Shown: piece by piece, positions 18,393 through 26,610 of the stretch
Numbering within the stretch: the stretch's first letter is position 1
Layout: every line of letters starts with the position of its first letter
Origin: Nonlabens sp. MB-3u-79
GTDB lineage: Bacteria > Bacteroidota > Bacteroidia > Flavobacteriales > Flavobacteriaceae
Reading direction: 5' to 3'
DNA: 64,000 bases
Assembly: GCF_002831625.1 (NCBI RefSeq)
Contig: NZ_CP025116.1
Span: 186,001-250,000 of the forward strand
Program-made: the position numbers and the translations under genes
The notes under the pieces: model-generated
Databases searched by the model: none
Told to the model about the DNA's origin: nothing
Seen by the model: only the letters and a program-made list of their open reading frames with translations

Positions 18393-18433
18393 GAATCCAA
18401 ACCTTTCCACGAAAATACAAAACAACTGGCAAA

Positions 18434-18451
18434 AACTAACAAGTGTTAGTT
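18434..18451. promoter_or_regulatory. Candidate TetR-type operator upstream of paaZ
   Basis: AACTAACAAGTGTTAGTT, a perfect dyad of the ACTAAC-N4-GTTAGT type, 86 bases before the paaZ start and 9 bases after the paaJ stop. With the copies at 13298 and 31758 it marks three transcription units. Confidence 0.78.
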
Positions 18452-18459
18452 AGTTCCAT

Positions 18460-19668
18460 CTAACTCACATTTTCAATTACCATCGCATAACCCTGTCCAA
18501 CTCCCACACACATGGTGATCAATGCGTATTTTTTACCAGTCAGTTGAAGCTCTAATGCTGCGCTGTAAGCAAGACGTGTTCCTGTAACACCTAATGGATG
18601 ACCTATAGCAATAGAACCCCCATTAGGATTGATGCGTTGATCATCATCAGCCAGTCCCCATGCTCTGGTGCAAGCAAGTGCTTGCGATGCAAAAGCCTCG
18701 TTCAATTCAATCACATCCATATCATCCATAGAAAGGCCTGCCTTCTCTAGTGCTTTATTACTAGCTGCAACAGGTCCTATTCCCATGATCCTAGGTTCTA
18801 CACCTACTACGGCACTACTCACCACTCTTGCGATAGGTTTTAAGTTGTATTTCTTAACGGCATCTTCACTGGCAATAATAGTCGCCGCCGCACCGTCGTT
18901 TAACCCACTTGAGTTTCCTGCAGTAACAGAGCCACCTTCTTTTTTAAAAGCTGGACGCAGTTTTGCAAGAACTTCTTTGGTCGTACCTGGACGTATAAAT
19001 TCGTCATCCTTAAAGATAATCGGATCTTTTTTGCGTTGTGGGATTTCTACTGCTACAATTTCTTTAGCAAATCTTCCTGATTTTTGTGCAGCAGCTGCTT
19101 TTTGTTGTGACCAAGCAGCAAAGGCATCCTGATCTTCTCTAGAAATAGTATGTTTTTCTACTAGATTTTCAGCGGTATTCCCCATACCGTCTACACCGTA
19201 CATTTCGGCCATTTTGTGATTGACAAATCGCCAGCCAAAACTAGAATCATACATCTTAGAGTCGGTACCAAAAGCGCTACTAGGCTTTGCTATGACCAGT
19301 GGCCCTCGAGTCATGTTCTCTACTCCACCAGAAATAAACACCTCTCCATCTCCTGTTTGTATGGCTCTGTGCGCATGAACTATAGCACTCAATCCAGAGC
19401 TACACAATCTATTCACTGTTTCTCCAGGAACCGAAACTGGTAATCCTGCCAGCAATCCAGCCATACGCGCTACGTTGCGGTTGTCTTCTCCAGCCTGATT
19501 GGCACAACCCATGATCACGTCTGCATAGGCGTCTTTTGGTATGTTGGGATTTCTTTCTACGACAGTTTTTATAACGTGTGCTGCAAGGTCATCTGGCCGT
19601 ATGGTCGATAAAGTTCCTTTGTAGCTTCCTATTGGAGTTCTTACTCCGTCGATGATGTATGTGTTCAT
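18460..19668 (-). CDS. paaJ: 3-oxoadipyl-CoA/3-oxo-5,6-dehydrosuberyl-CoA thiolase
   Basis: 402-residue thiolase. The acylated cysteine is in TVNRLCSSGLSAI (about residue 88), the GHPLGVTGTR histidine near residue 355, and the second catalytic cysteine in LITMCVGVGQGYAM near the end. Length and the NPNGGSIAIGHP segment match degradative thiolases. In this cluster it would cleave the two C8/C6 oxoacyl-CoA intermediates to acetyl-CoA and succinyl-CoA. It is the last gene of the G-H-I-J run, with a four-helix cassette just upstream. Confidence 0.93.
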   Translation of the reverse strand: MNTYIIDGVRTPIGSYKGTLSTIRPDDLAAHVIKTVVERNPNIPKDAYADVIMGCANQAGEDNRNVARMAGLLAGLPVSVPGETVNRLCSSGLSAIVHAHRAIQTGDGEVFISGGVENMTRGPLVIAKPSSAFGTDSKMYDSSFGWRFVNHKMAEMYGVDGMGNTAENLVEKHTISREDQDAFAAWSQQKAAAAQKSGRFAKEIVAVEIPQRKKDPIIFKDDEFIRPGTTKEVLAKLRPAFKKEGGSVTAGNSSGLNDGAAATIIASEDAVKKYNLKPIARVVSSAVVGVEPRIMGIGPVAASNKALEKAGLSMDDMDVIELNEAFASQALACTRAWGLADDDQRINPNGGSIAIGHPLGVTGTRLAYSAALELQLTGKKYALITMCVGVGQGYAMVIENVS

Positions 19669-19670
19669 TT

Positions 19671-19714
19671 ATTAGTGGATTAGTGGATTAGTGGATTAGT
19701 GGATTAGTGGATTA
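19671..19714. repeat. Left flank of four-helix cassette 2 (ATTAGTGG units)
   Basis: Five and a half copies of the 8-bp unit ATTAGTGG, starting 2 bases after the paaJ start codon and ending at the stop of the four-helix gene. A degenerate inverted counterpart (CTAATCATCACATCAACCAA) may lie at 20115-20134. Confidence 0.85.
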
Positions 19715-20086
19715 AGGTGTTTTATTTCTTATATATTTTCTAAAAGAAGATAACATTTTTGTTAATTCACTTATTAACATACGATTTTCTTCATCTTCCT
19801 GATCAGATATGTATAATCGCAGTCTAGCTTTTGTACTACAAACTACACATTCATTTGCGCTATAAATTGCGATGTTCAAGTGTTTAATAAATTGAGCATC
19901 ACTTCCTGGATAACCTTCTGCTATATTAAGTGCTATGGAATCAGCAGCGCGTCTATATTGACTTGACAATGCATATAATTCTTCTTTAGGGAATTGCTTT
20001 ATTTGAACTTGAACATGTTCACCAAAATCGATAGACTTAGTATAAACATCTAGTTTTTCAAAAGCAAAATGATATTTACTACTCAT
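19712..20086 (-). CDS. Four-helix-bundle protein, 23S rRNA intervening-sequence-protein family
   Basis: About 124 residues from the ATG at 20086; an upstream TTG would add six residues and is less likely. Typical family pattern: [46 protein letters not shown] (about 35-60), a middle ANECVVC helix and a C-terminal ISELTKMLSSFRKYI. The family was first found as ORFs in 23S rRNA intervening sequences; members form pentameric basic four-helix bundles of unknown role. Here it sits between paaI and paaJ, not in rRNA. It is the intact member of the sub-branch also represented by the broken copies at 14111, 20618 and 30262. Confidence 0.9.
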   Translation of the reverse strand: MSSKYHFAFEKLDVYTKSIDFGEHVQVQIKQFPKEELYALSSQYRRAADSIALNIAEGYPGSDAQFIKHLNIAIYSANECVVCSTKARLRLYISDQEDEENRMLISELTKMLSSFRKYIRNKTP

Positions 20087-20141
20087 TTTACGAAAATAAG
20101 ACAACTATTCTTCTAATCATCACATCAACCAATCTTCTAGA

Positions 20142-20558
20142 TTATTCCCAATCCTTATTCGTCCTAAAAACAACTCCCTTAAAAAGCGCCACCAGCTCGT
20201 CGCCTTTTTTTACCTCAACGATGTTGAAACCTACTTTGGTTTTGGTTTTATCAAGGGTGCATTCGGCGGTGATGTAATCGCCTTCTTCTAGTGCTTCGAT
20301 ATGGTTGATACTGGTCTCAATTGAAACGGCAAATTTACCATGTGTGTTGGACGAAAAACCAAAAGCCGTATCTGCCAACGCGTAAGTAATGCCGCCATGT
20401 GCTTTCCCCATGCTATTGAGCATTTCTGGTCGTATGCTCATTCCCAGTTTTACACATCCTATTTCTACCGATAAAATCTCCATCCCTAACCAAGTAGAAT
20501 AAGGATCTAACGAAAGCATTTTTGCAGGTATCTTTTTTCCGTCTAGTTTTTGAGTCAT
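20142..20558 (-). CDS. paaI: PaaI hotdog thioesterase
   Basis: 138 residues of the 4HBT hotdog fold. The motif GKAHGGITYALADTAFGFSSNTHG (about residues 52-75) contains the family's HGG and the Asp of the active site. PaaI hydrolyses ring-hydroxylated phenylacetyl-CoA and relieves CoA trapping in the pathway. Length matches the E. coli protein (about 140). The upstream gap to paaH holds repeats and the remnant of a four-helix gene. Confidence 0.9.
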   Translation of the reverse strand: MTQKLDGKKIPAKMLSLDPYSTWLGMEILSVEIGCVKLGMSIRPEMLNSMGKAHGGITYALADTAFGFSSNTHGKFAVSIETSINHIEALEEGDYITAECTLDKTKTKVGFNIVEVKKGDELVALFKGVVFRTNKDWE

Positions 20559-20560
20559 GG

Positions 20561-20619
20561 TTTTGGTGAGTTGATGAGTTGGTGATTTGGTGATTTGGTG
20601 ATTTGGTGATTTGGTGATT
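20561..20619. repeat. TTTGGTGA tandem array, left flank of deleted cassette 3
   Basis: Five exact TTTGGTGA-type 8-bp units preceded by degenerate ones (GGTGAGTTGATGAGTTGG), immediately next to the paaI start codon. Confidence 0.85.
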
Positions 20620-20726
20620 AAAAGTGTTCTTTATTTTTAGGACTTTGTATCGAGGCTGAGATCATTTTTCCAATTTCTGTCAACAATTAAATCTTCCAAC
20701 TTAAAATGATACTCACTTTTAAACAT
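20618..20726 (-). pseudogene. Four-helix-bundle gene remnant with large internal deletion
   Basis: Begins MFKSEYHFKLEDL, matching the N-terminus of the copy at 14484. It then jumps directly to LLTEIGKMISASIQSPKNKEHF, matching the C-terminal helix. About 85 codons are missing and the two parts are in different frames. It lies between paaH and paaI. Units ACTCAAAG/ACTCAGAG at 20751-20780 mark the right side and reach into the end of paaH. Confidence 0.85.
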
Positions 20727-20754
20727 ATTTAATTTAATTTTTCCTTTTAGGGAC

Positions 20755-21978
20755 TCAAAGACTCAGAGACTCAAAGACCAATCCGCTTTGCTTCATTTTC
20801 CTTAATAAAGGTGAGCATCTATAGCGATCTTCTCTATATACATCATACAAAGCGTCCAGTCCATTCACGCACCAGTCGATTCCTTTTTCGTTTGCCCAAG
20901 CCAGCAATCCTTTAGGGTAATTTACGCCTTTGGTCATGGCACTGTCTATTCCATGAGCAGTGGCAATATTTAAGAATAAGGCGTCTGCAGCCTCATTGAT
21001 GAGCATTACCAATACGCGATCTTGGATTTCTTTAAGCAGTTCAGGTGATTTTTCTGGTTCCGCTTTCGCGAAAGCCTGCTCGCTATCTGCATTCACATAA
21101 TCATAAAATCCGCGTCCTGATTTGCGACCTAGCCAGCCTGCCTCGACCAATCTCTTTTGAGTCAAGGACGGCTTGTAACGGGGATCAAAATAGAAAGCTG
21201 TGAAGACCGTCTCTGTCACCACATAATTTACATCATGACCTATATAATCCATGAGTTCAAAAGGTCCCATCTTAAAACCTAATGACTTTAATGCGTAATC
21301 TATAGTGGCAAAACTGGCCATTCCTTCCTCATAAATACGCAGGGATTCACTATAAAAAGGTCGCGCCACTCGATTTACGATAAAACCTGGCGTATCCTTA
21401 GCCACAGCCACTACTTTCTTCCAGTTTTCAACGGTAGCAACACAAGTATCTATGACATTTTGAGCGGTTTGCACTGCTGGAATTACCTCCACCAACTTCA
21501 TTAAAGGAGCTGGATTAAAAAAGTGAATTCCTATACAACGTTCTGGTTTAACCAAAGATGCGGCAATGCTCGCAATACTTAAACTAGAGGTATTAGAAGC
21601 AATAATGCAATCTTGAGAAACATGTGATTCTAACTCCTGAAATACTTTTTTCTTGATATCGAGATTCTCTACAATCGCCTCGATGGTTAAATCAGCATCT
21701 GATAAATCCTTGATCGCACTCACATAAGAAATATTAGACTGTATGCGGTTTTTCTCGTCAAGGTCAATTCTTCCTTTCTCAATAAGCCGATTCATTATTT
21801 TTTCAAGAGCCGCTTCTGCTTTATCCAATTGTTCTTGATTGACATCAAATAGTTTTACTTGACAACCTGCTGTGGCAGCTACTTGAGCGATACCACTTCC
21901 CATGGTTCCAGCGCCTATGACTCCTACTTTGGAGATATATGAATCTTGATTTTTGATTTTTGATTTTTGATTTTCCAT
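20755..21978 (-). CDS. paaH: 3-hydroxyadipyl-CoA dehydrogenase
   Basis: 407 residues. The Rossmann motif VGVIGAGTMGSGIAQVAATAG starts at residue 18. The catalytic His lies in CIGIHFFNPAPLMKLVEVIP, and GPFELMDYIGHDVNYVV and a second C-terminal domain follow. It oxidises 3-hydroxyadipyl-CoA. The first 14 residues (MENQKSKIKNQDSY) are extra: they are encoded by the TGATTTT array of the neighbouring cassette, so the start codon lies in the repeat. A perfect iterated palindrome at 21061 encodes QAFAKAEPEK between domains. The C-terminal SLSL is likewise encoded by the 20751-20780 repeat. Confidence 0.93.
   Translation of the reverse strand: MENQKSKIKNQDSYISKVGVIGAGTMGSGIAQVAATAGCQVKLFDVNQEQLDKAEAALEKIMNRLIEKGRIDLDEKNRIQSNISYVSAIKDLSDADLTIEAIVENLDIKKKVFQELESHVSQDCIIASNTSSLSIASIAASLVKPERCIGIHFFNPAPLMKLVEVIPAVQTAQNVIDTCVATVENWKKVVAVAKDTPGFIVNRVARPFYSESLRIYEEGMASFATIDYALKSLGFKMGPFELMDYIGHDVNYVVTETVFTAFYFDPRYKPSLTQKRLVEAGWLGRKSGRGFYDYVNADSEQAFAKAEPEKSPELLKEIQDRVLVMLINEAADALFLNIATAHGIDSAMTKGVNYPKGLLAWANEKGIDWCVNGLDALYDVYREDRYRCSPLLRKMKQSGLVFESLSL
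21061..21076. repeat. Iterated palindrome in paaH
   Basis: CGCTTTCGCGAAAGCC (perfect 14-bp core) in the inter-domain region of paaH, read as AFAKA. Confidence 0.9.
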
Positions 21979-22016
21979 CTAAAGATTTTTGATTCTAGAG
22001 TTTAGAATTTTGATTT
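21941..22016. repeat. Left flank of four-helix cassette 4 (TTGATTTT units)
   Basis: TTGATTT TTGATTT TTGATTT units running through the first codons of paaH and on to the stop of the four-helix gene. The complementary AAATCAAAAATCGCAAATCA lies at 22383-22402. Confidence 0.88.
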
Positions 22017-22368
22017 ACTGAGTCTTGGTATTTTTGATACTCACGACAAAAATTGATATTAATTGATTATTTTCATCAATCAATTGATCTAAAGTTTCAA
22101 TTTTACTCATTAATTCAGCACCCTTAATAATTTTAAGATTGATATAACTTTCTCTCAGTTCTTTGAGAGAAATTTTCATTTTATGAAGATAATCTCTTGT
22201 AGATTCGCCGCCGCGCGCTTCTCCATAATTAAGAGCTATGGAAGTTGAAGAGCGTATTAATTGTTTTGATAAATGTTCTGAAGCAAAGCTTTTATCTACA
22301 TACTTACAGCCCTTGATAATTGAAACTGCAAAATTTATTAATCTGTTTTCTAAATCCTGAGCTTTCAT
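22015..22368 (-). CDS. Four-helix-bundle protein, IVP family, second sub-branch
   Basis: 117 residues, intact. Pattern LENRLINFAVSIIKGCKYV, then HLSKQLIRSSTSIALNYGEARGGES (about 31-56), DYLHKMKISLKELRES and LKIIKGAEL helices. It differs from the copy at 19712 (RSSTSIALNYGEA instead of [13 protein letters not shown]) but shares the fold and size. It lies between paaG and paaH within inverted TGATTTT arrays and is apparently co-transcribed with them. Function unknown. Confidence 0.9.
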   Translation of the reverse strand: MKAQDLENRLINFAVSIIKGCKYVDKSFASEHLSKQLIRSSTSIALNYGEARGGESTRDYLHKMKISLKELRESYINLKIIKGAELMSKIETLDQLIDENNQLISIFVVSIKNTKTQ

Positions 22369-22376
22369 ATTTCCAT

Positions 22377-22413
22377 TTTTTAAATCAAAAATCGCAAATC
22401 AAATATCCAATAT
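22377..22413. repeat. Right flank of four-helix cassette 4
   Basis: AAATCAAAAATCGCAAATCA continuing AATATCC, the imperfect reverse complement of the TGATTTT array at 21941-21976. Confidence 0.85.
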
Positions 22414-22424
22414 CGTAAATCCCT

Positions 22425-23207
22425 TTACTTGCCTTTAAAAACTGGCTTGCGTTTTTCCATAAAACTGGCGACACCTTCGGCGTAATCTTCAGTGGCGGCA
22501 CTTTCAATTTGAAGTTTGGATTCCAGTGCGAGTTGCTCTTCTACGGTATTAGAAAAGGACTGGTTTAAGGCTTTTTTTGTGTTGGCTAACGCAACTGTAG
22601 GTAGATCTGCTAGTTTTTGTGAGGTCGCTTTCGCGAAAGCGAAAAACTCATCATCCTTTACGACTTTGTAAATCATTCCCATTTGGTCTGCTTCGGTTGC
22701 TGAAATTTTATCGGCTAACATCATAGCAGCACTTGCTTTACCAAATCCTATCAATCGAGGTAAAAAGAAAGTCCCGGCACTATCTGGAATCAATCCTATT
22801 TTAGAAAAAGCTTGAATAAAAGCGGCACTTTCTGTGGCGATAACTACGTCACAACACAATGCCAGGTTTGCGCCTGCTCCAGCAGCAACTCCATTAACAG
22901 CAGCTATTACCGGTTTTTCTAGATTTCTAATCTTCAAAACTATAGGATTGTAATGATCATCGAGGATGGCTTTAAAACCTGGGTGCAACTCTGGATTAGT
23001 TATTTCTTGAATGTCTTGTCCTGCGCAGAATGCTTTTCCTTCACCTGTAATCAAAACTGCTCTTACTTCCTCATCTGTAGCGCATTGATCTAGTGCGTCT
23101 TGCATAGCAAAAGCCATTTCACGGTTGAACGAGTTAAATACTTTTGGTCTGTTTAGAGTTATGGTAGCAACGCCGTTTTCGACTTGCAAGAGGATGGAAT
23201 CTGACAT
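22425..23207 (-). CDS. paaG: 1,2-epoxyphenylacetyl-CoA isomerase
   Basis: 260 residues, closely resembling E. coli PaaG in motif order: NRPKVFNSFNREM, GKAFCAGQDIQEI (about residue 62), AVNGVAAGAGANLALCCDVVIA (about 103), and AFSKIGLIPDSAGTFFLPRLIG with the catalytic Asp in IPDSAGT. It converts the ring epoxide to oxepin-CoA. It is the first gene of the G-H-I-J run. A palindrome copy at 22626 encodes FFAFAKATSQ. Confidence 0.94.
   Translation of the reverse strand: MSDSILLQVENGVATITLNRPKVFNSFNREMAFAMQDALDQCATDEEVRAVLITGEGKAFCAGQDIQEITNPELHPGFKAILDDHYNPIVLKIRNLEKPVIAAVNGVAAGAGANLALCCDVVIATESAAFIQAFSKIGLIPDSAGTFFLPRLIGFGKASAAMMLADKISATEADQMGMIYKVVKDDEFFAFAKATSQKLADLPTVALANTKKALNQSFSNTVEEQLALESKLQIESAATEDYAEGVASFMEKRKPVFKGK
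22626..22641. repeat. Iterated 16-bp palindrome in paaG
   Basis: Perfect CGCTTTCGCGAAAGCG, read as AFAKA. Confidence 0.9.
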
Positions 23208-23243
23208 GGATCTTTTTAATTTTTATAAAGATAATGGTTGTTA

Positions 23244-23259
23244 GGCTTTCGCGAAAGCG
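23244..23259. repeat. Iterated palindrome upstream of paaG
   Basis: GGCTTTCGCGAAAGCG (perfect 14-bp core) in the 140-base divergent gap between paaG and the secreted-protein gene. No ACTAAC-N4-GTTAGT dyad is present here. Confidence 0.88.
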
Positions 23260-23347
23260 AGAACACCGCCATATTTTTAATAATAAATCAACCTGATGAT
23301 TGCCAAGGTTGTATTAGGATTGATTAATTTCATAGCAAATAACCACC

Positions 23348-25471
23348 ATGAAAATAGGTAATTTTTTAATTGCTGTTCTTTTTACACTATTTGCTACTGC
23401 TCAAAACGAACTTGATTTTGATATGGATGCTACATCTGCTCGTCTAGGAGGCTATAGCGATATTACATATATCATTACAAACAACTCCTCAAGTGATATA
23501 ACCAACATAACGATTAATCATCCAGATGCAGTAGTAAATAGTTTTGTTTTAAACCCTTCTACTCTTTCTCCGAGTGCCAGTGCAACAGCTACTGGGAGAA
23601 TTGCCATCTCAGGCAATCGAGTAAATGGTATGATACCATTTTTAGGCGGTACGCAGGCAACGGTAACCGGGACAATGAATAGTACTACCATAACAGAACT
23701 ATCAGATGGAAATGATACGCAAGGAAATCGAGTAGATGATGGGTATTCTAATTATTTTATTTCAGAACCTCAAAACTATGGGGTCATCTATGTAGATGAC
23801 AATCTTAATAGTAGTTATGACCCAGATTCTGATAGAATTATTCCAGGAGTAACTATCAACGTGGCAGATGATATAGGTAACCAAGCCATTCTTCAAACAA
23901 ACGAGACTGGATGGTGGTATTTACCAGACGGAATTTTGTTTACTGAAAACTTAGCCGTAATCGACAGATCATCACTTCCTGCTGCTTTTGTAAACTATCA
24001 ACCTATCGATGGAGGCGTTCCTTTTAGTTTAGAACTTACTCTAGCTTCTCAATTTGTGTATGAAAATGGATTTGTGCCTAATAGCAATATTGGAACTCTA
24101 CAAGCTGGAGCCTTTCTTGACACAAATAACAACGGAACCAGAGAATCAAATGAAATAAACGTACCTCATGTAGATTTTGAATTTATATCTAACAATGATC
24201 CTACAACTAGTGCTGTAATAAATAATGGAACTGGCAATGCAGTTTTTAAACTTGACTTTTCTCCAGGTAACCAACTTAATGATATTACCGCAACTATGGG
24301 TAACAACAATGGATTCTTCACTGTAAACACAGCGTTTTTTGATGATATTACCACAACCAGCGGTTCCACTACCGTGCTTGATTTTGCAGTATCAGAAGTT
24401 TCTTCTTCAAATAGAGATACTTCTGTATATTTAGCTAACTTCATATCACCTAATCCTGGTTTTGAAAGTGTTGTTTCTATTATTATTGACAACATCAATA
24501 CAGGCACGGCTTCTGGTACTTTTCAGTTTAACTACGACCCACGAGCTGGTATTGTCTCATTATTTGATTCAAACGGTACAGACTTACTATTAAATGGAAC
24601 GGCTACTTTAAATGCTAGTGCTAGCAGTTTGAGTATGTCATACTCTTTAAATGATTTTGATCAAAATCGTTTCTATGTATTACTGTCTACACCTATAAAT
24701 GGAGTCCAAATAGGAGATACATTTACTCATACAGCTGCTATAAACCCAACTTCTATCGATAACGATGTATCAAATAATACAGCCACTTTAAATGTAGATG
24801 TAGTGGCCTCCTATGATCCTAATGATGTGGCCGAGGCTAGAGGCGAGATAATACCAATTAATACTTTTTCAAATACGGATTACTTAGAATACACGATCCG
24901 TTTCCAAAACCTAGGAACAGCCAGCGCGCAATTTGTGAGAGTGCTTTCTACACTAGATCCACAACTTGATCCAGCGACTTTTGAGATGATTACAGCCAGT
25001 CATAATTTTACCTATACTAAAAATGCTAGTGACCTAGATTGGTTTTTTGATCATATTCAACTTGCTCCAGAGGTAAATAATCCTGAGGCCAGCAATGGAT
25101 TCATAAGATATAGAATTAAACCTTTGCCTGGATATGCGGTAGGTGATGTTATCGCTGCGAGTGCCAGTATCTTTTTTGATTACAATGCTCCAGTAATTAC
25201 AGAAACTTGGCTCACTAGCTTTGACGTACCTGCATCTTTAAGTGATGTACGTTTAGGAGCTGTTTACCCTATTCCACTTAAAGGAAACACCTTATTCTTT
25301 GAAAATATAGCTACTGGAAAAGCACAATTGTATTCCCTAGATGGTAAAGAAGTATGGAGCGGACACATTTCAAATAGCCAACTTACTCTAAACGCTATTA
25401 ATTCTGGATTTTATATTTTGAAGGTAAACTTTGAAGGAAAAGTAGCCAGCATTAAGTTGCTAAAAGAGTAA
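23348..25471 (+). CDS. Secreted repeat-domain protein with T9SS sorting domain
   Basis: 707 residues. The signal peptide ends at ATAQ (about residue 19). The body is a chain of Ig/DUF11-like beta domains rich in Asn, Thr and Ser. One contains DDNLNSSYDPDSDRIIPGV, an SdrD-B-like motif, and another DTNNNGTRESNEI. A conserved segment from DPNDVAEARGEIIP to FFDYNAPVITETW is common in flavobacterial secreted proteins. The last 75 residues (LGAVYPIPLKG to FYILKVNFEGKVASIKLLKE) form a type A C-terminal domain for type IX secretion. Its cargo function is unknown. It is in opposite orientation to the paa genes around it. Confidence 0.87.
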   Translation: MKIGNFLIAVLFTLFATAQNELDFDMDATSARLGGYSDITYIITNNSSSDITNITINHPDAVVNSFVLNPSTLSPSASATATGRIAISGNRVNGMIPFLGGTQATVTGTMNSTTITELSDGNDTQGNRVDDGYSNYFISEPQNYGVIYVDDNLNSSYDPDSDRIIPGVTINVADDIGNQAILQTNETGWWYLPDGILFTENLAVIDRSSLPAAFVNYQPIDGGVPFSLELTLASQFVYENGFVPNSNIGTLQAGAFLDTNNNGTRESNEINVPHVDFEFISNNDPTTSAVINNGTGNAVFKLDFSPGNQLNDITATMGNNNGFFTVNTAFFDDITTTSGSTTVLDFAVSEVSSSNRDTSVYLANFISPNPGFESVVSIIIDNINTGTASGTFQFNYDPRAGIVSLFDSNGTDLLLNGTATLNASASSLSMSYSLNDFDQNRFYVLLSTPINGVQIGDTFTHTAAINPTSIDNDVSNNTATLNVDVVASYDPNDVAEARGEIIPINTFSNTDYLEYTIRFQNLGTASAQFVRVLSTLDPQLDPATFEMITASHNFTYTKNASDLDWFFDHIQLAPEVNNPEASNGFIRYRIKPLPGYAVGDVIAASASIFFDYNAPVITETWLTSFDVPASLSDVRLGAVYPIPLKGNTLFFENIATGKAQLYSLDGKEVWSGHISNSQLTLNAINSGFYILKVNFEGKVASIKLLKE

Positions 25472-25504
25472 TGTTTTAATCTCTATAGTTATCATAGAAG
25501 TTTT

Positions 25505-25518
25505 GCTTTCGCAAAAGC
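25505..25518. repeat. Iterated palindrome variant, intergenic
   Basis: GCTTTCGCAAAAGC, one mismatch, between the convergent secreted-protein genes. Confidence 0.75.
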
Positions 25519-25612
25519 ATAACAAGCATTACCAAAAGATCCATATTAGATTTTTTAGAGGCTCTTTAAACCTAAGATCCAAATAGCTCCTATCTATTGG
25601 TAAATTTAAAAA

Positions 25613-26347
25613 CTACAGCTTAGTAATTTTTAGATAAGATAAATCAGGATTTACATCTATAAAACCATTTATATCTTCCCCAGAAGAATCAGTTGCAATA
25701 AAGTCAACCGTAGAAGTTTCGGTAGTTGTAAATACGGCAATTTGTTTTTGTTGAACTATTTCAATTTGAGTCTTTACAGAAGCCATAGTCCCTATTAATC
25801 CATTTTGAACAGTGTTTATTCTTAATATATAATCAAAACTACCTGACGCTATATAAACTGATGATTCTACAATATAGTCGCCTGGCGGCAATGTTAAATC
25901 GTTACCGGATAAAGAAGCTCCTTCAATAGTATTATACCTATTGGTTGAGGCGTAATTAAAAACAATGGGACCATTTAAAATATCCGTCTGCACCTGCGTC
26001 TTAGTACTTACAAAAGTTGCGAAAAGGGTGCCAAACTTAGTTGATTGATCTTGCTGATCAATTATTTTAATCCATTTAGAAAGAGGGGTGCTCCAATAAT
26101 AATAACCAACACTAACATCATTAACAGCAACTAGATTGAAAACAAGTAAACTATTAGCAGGGTCTACTATGCTTGTTACATCAGTTGTACTTTGCAGTTC
26201 CAATCTGGGTATTAAAATTCCTTTATCAAAAGAACTAATATCTAACATACTGGAAGTATCAGGAACAGCGGTATTTATACCTACCTGTGCATTTAATGCT
26301 ATTGATAATAACAACAAAAAAGTCGTAATAAGTAATCGTTCTTTCAT
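25613..26347 (-). CDS. Secreted protein, flavobacterial QVGINT-type
   Basis: 244 residues with a signal peptide ending at LNAQ (about residue 21), then VGINTAVPDTSSMLDISSFDKGILIPRLEL. This N-terminal module recurs in many flavobacterial surface proteins and resembles tail-fibre-like proteins. A YYYWSTPLSKWIKI turn follows. The C-terminal 130 residues look like an all-beta, C1q/TNF-like jelly roll (LPPGDYIVESSVYI). No sorting domain is visible. With its convergent neighbour it forms an insert between paaD and paaG. Confidence 0.75.
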   Translation of the reverse strand: MKERLLITTFLLLLSIALNAQVGINTAVPDTSSMLDISSFDKGILIPRLELQSTTDVTSIVDPANSLLVFNLVAVNDVSVGYYYWSTPLSKWIKIIDQQDQSTKFGTLFATFVSTKTQVQTDILNGPIVFNYASTNRYNTIEGASLSGNDLTLPPGDYIVESSVYIASGSFDYILRINTVQNGLIGTMASVKTQIEIVQQKQIAVFTTTETSTVDFIATDSSGEDINGFIDVNPDLSYLKITKL

Positions 26348-26610
26348 CTTTATGTTCTTAGGGGAAAGCCAAATTTATTCTGCAAACAAAACTAGGTTCT
26401 TAAAATAATGTTAATGATGTTCTGTTTTCGCTAAAAGAACAATTACAACGATTAAAGATCATACTTAGCTCTTAGAGCATTCGATTAAAAACACGTATTA
26501 AAAAAATATCCTACGCCATTAATGGAAAAAGAAGTTGGTTGGTTGGTTGGTTAAAGACTAACAATTGAACTGATAATTATGTTAGATATTAGGCTTTCGC
26601 GAAAGCCTAA
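26348..26610. other. Gap between secreted gene and paaD with TTGG tandem and palindrome
   Basis: No gene. It holds four and a half TTGG units at 26535-26552, possibly the trace of another cassette flank. A perfect iterated palindrome with extended arms (AGGCTTTCGCGAAAGCCT, 26591-26608) lies 3 bases past the paaD stop, where it could also act as a transcript-end hairpin. Confidence 0.6.

Noticed and set aside
18668..19132. 154-codon plus-strand frame
   Set aside because: It lies wholly within paaJ on the opposite strand and has no family features.
19712..20086. Avd accessory protein of a diversity-generating retroelement
   Set aside because: Avd is also a small four-helix bundle, but there is no reverse transcriptase or template/variable repeat pair in the window.
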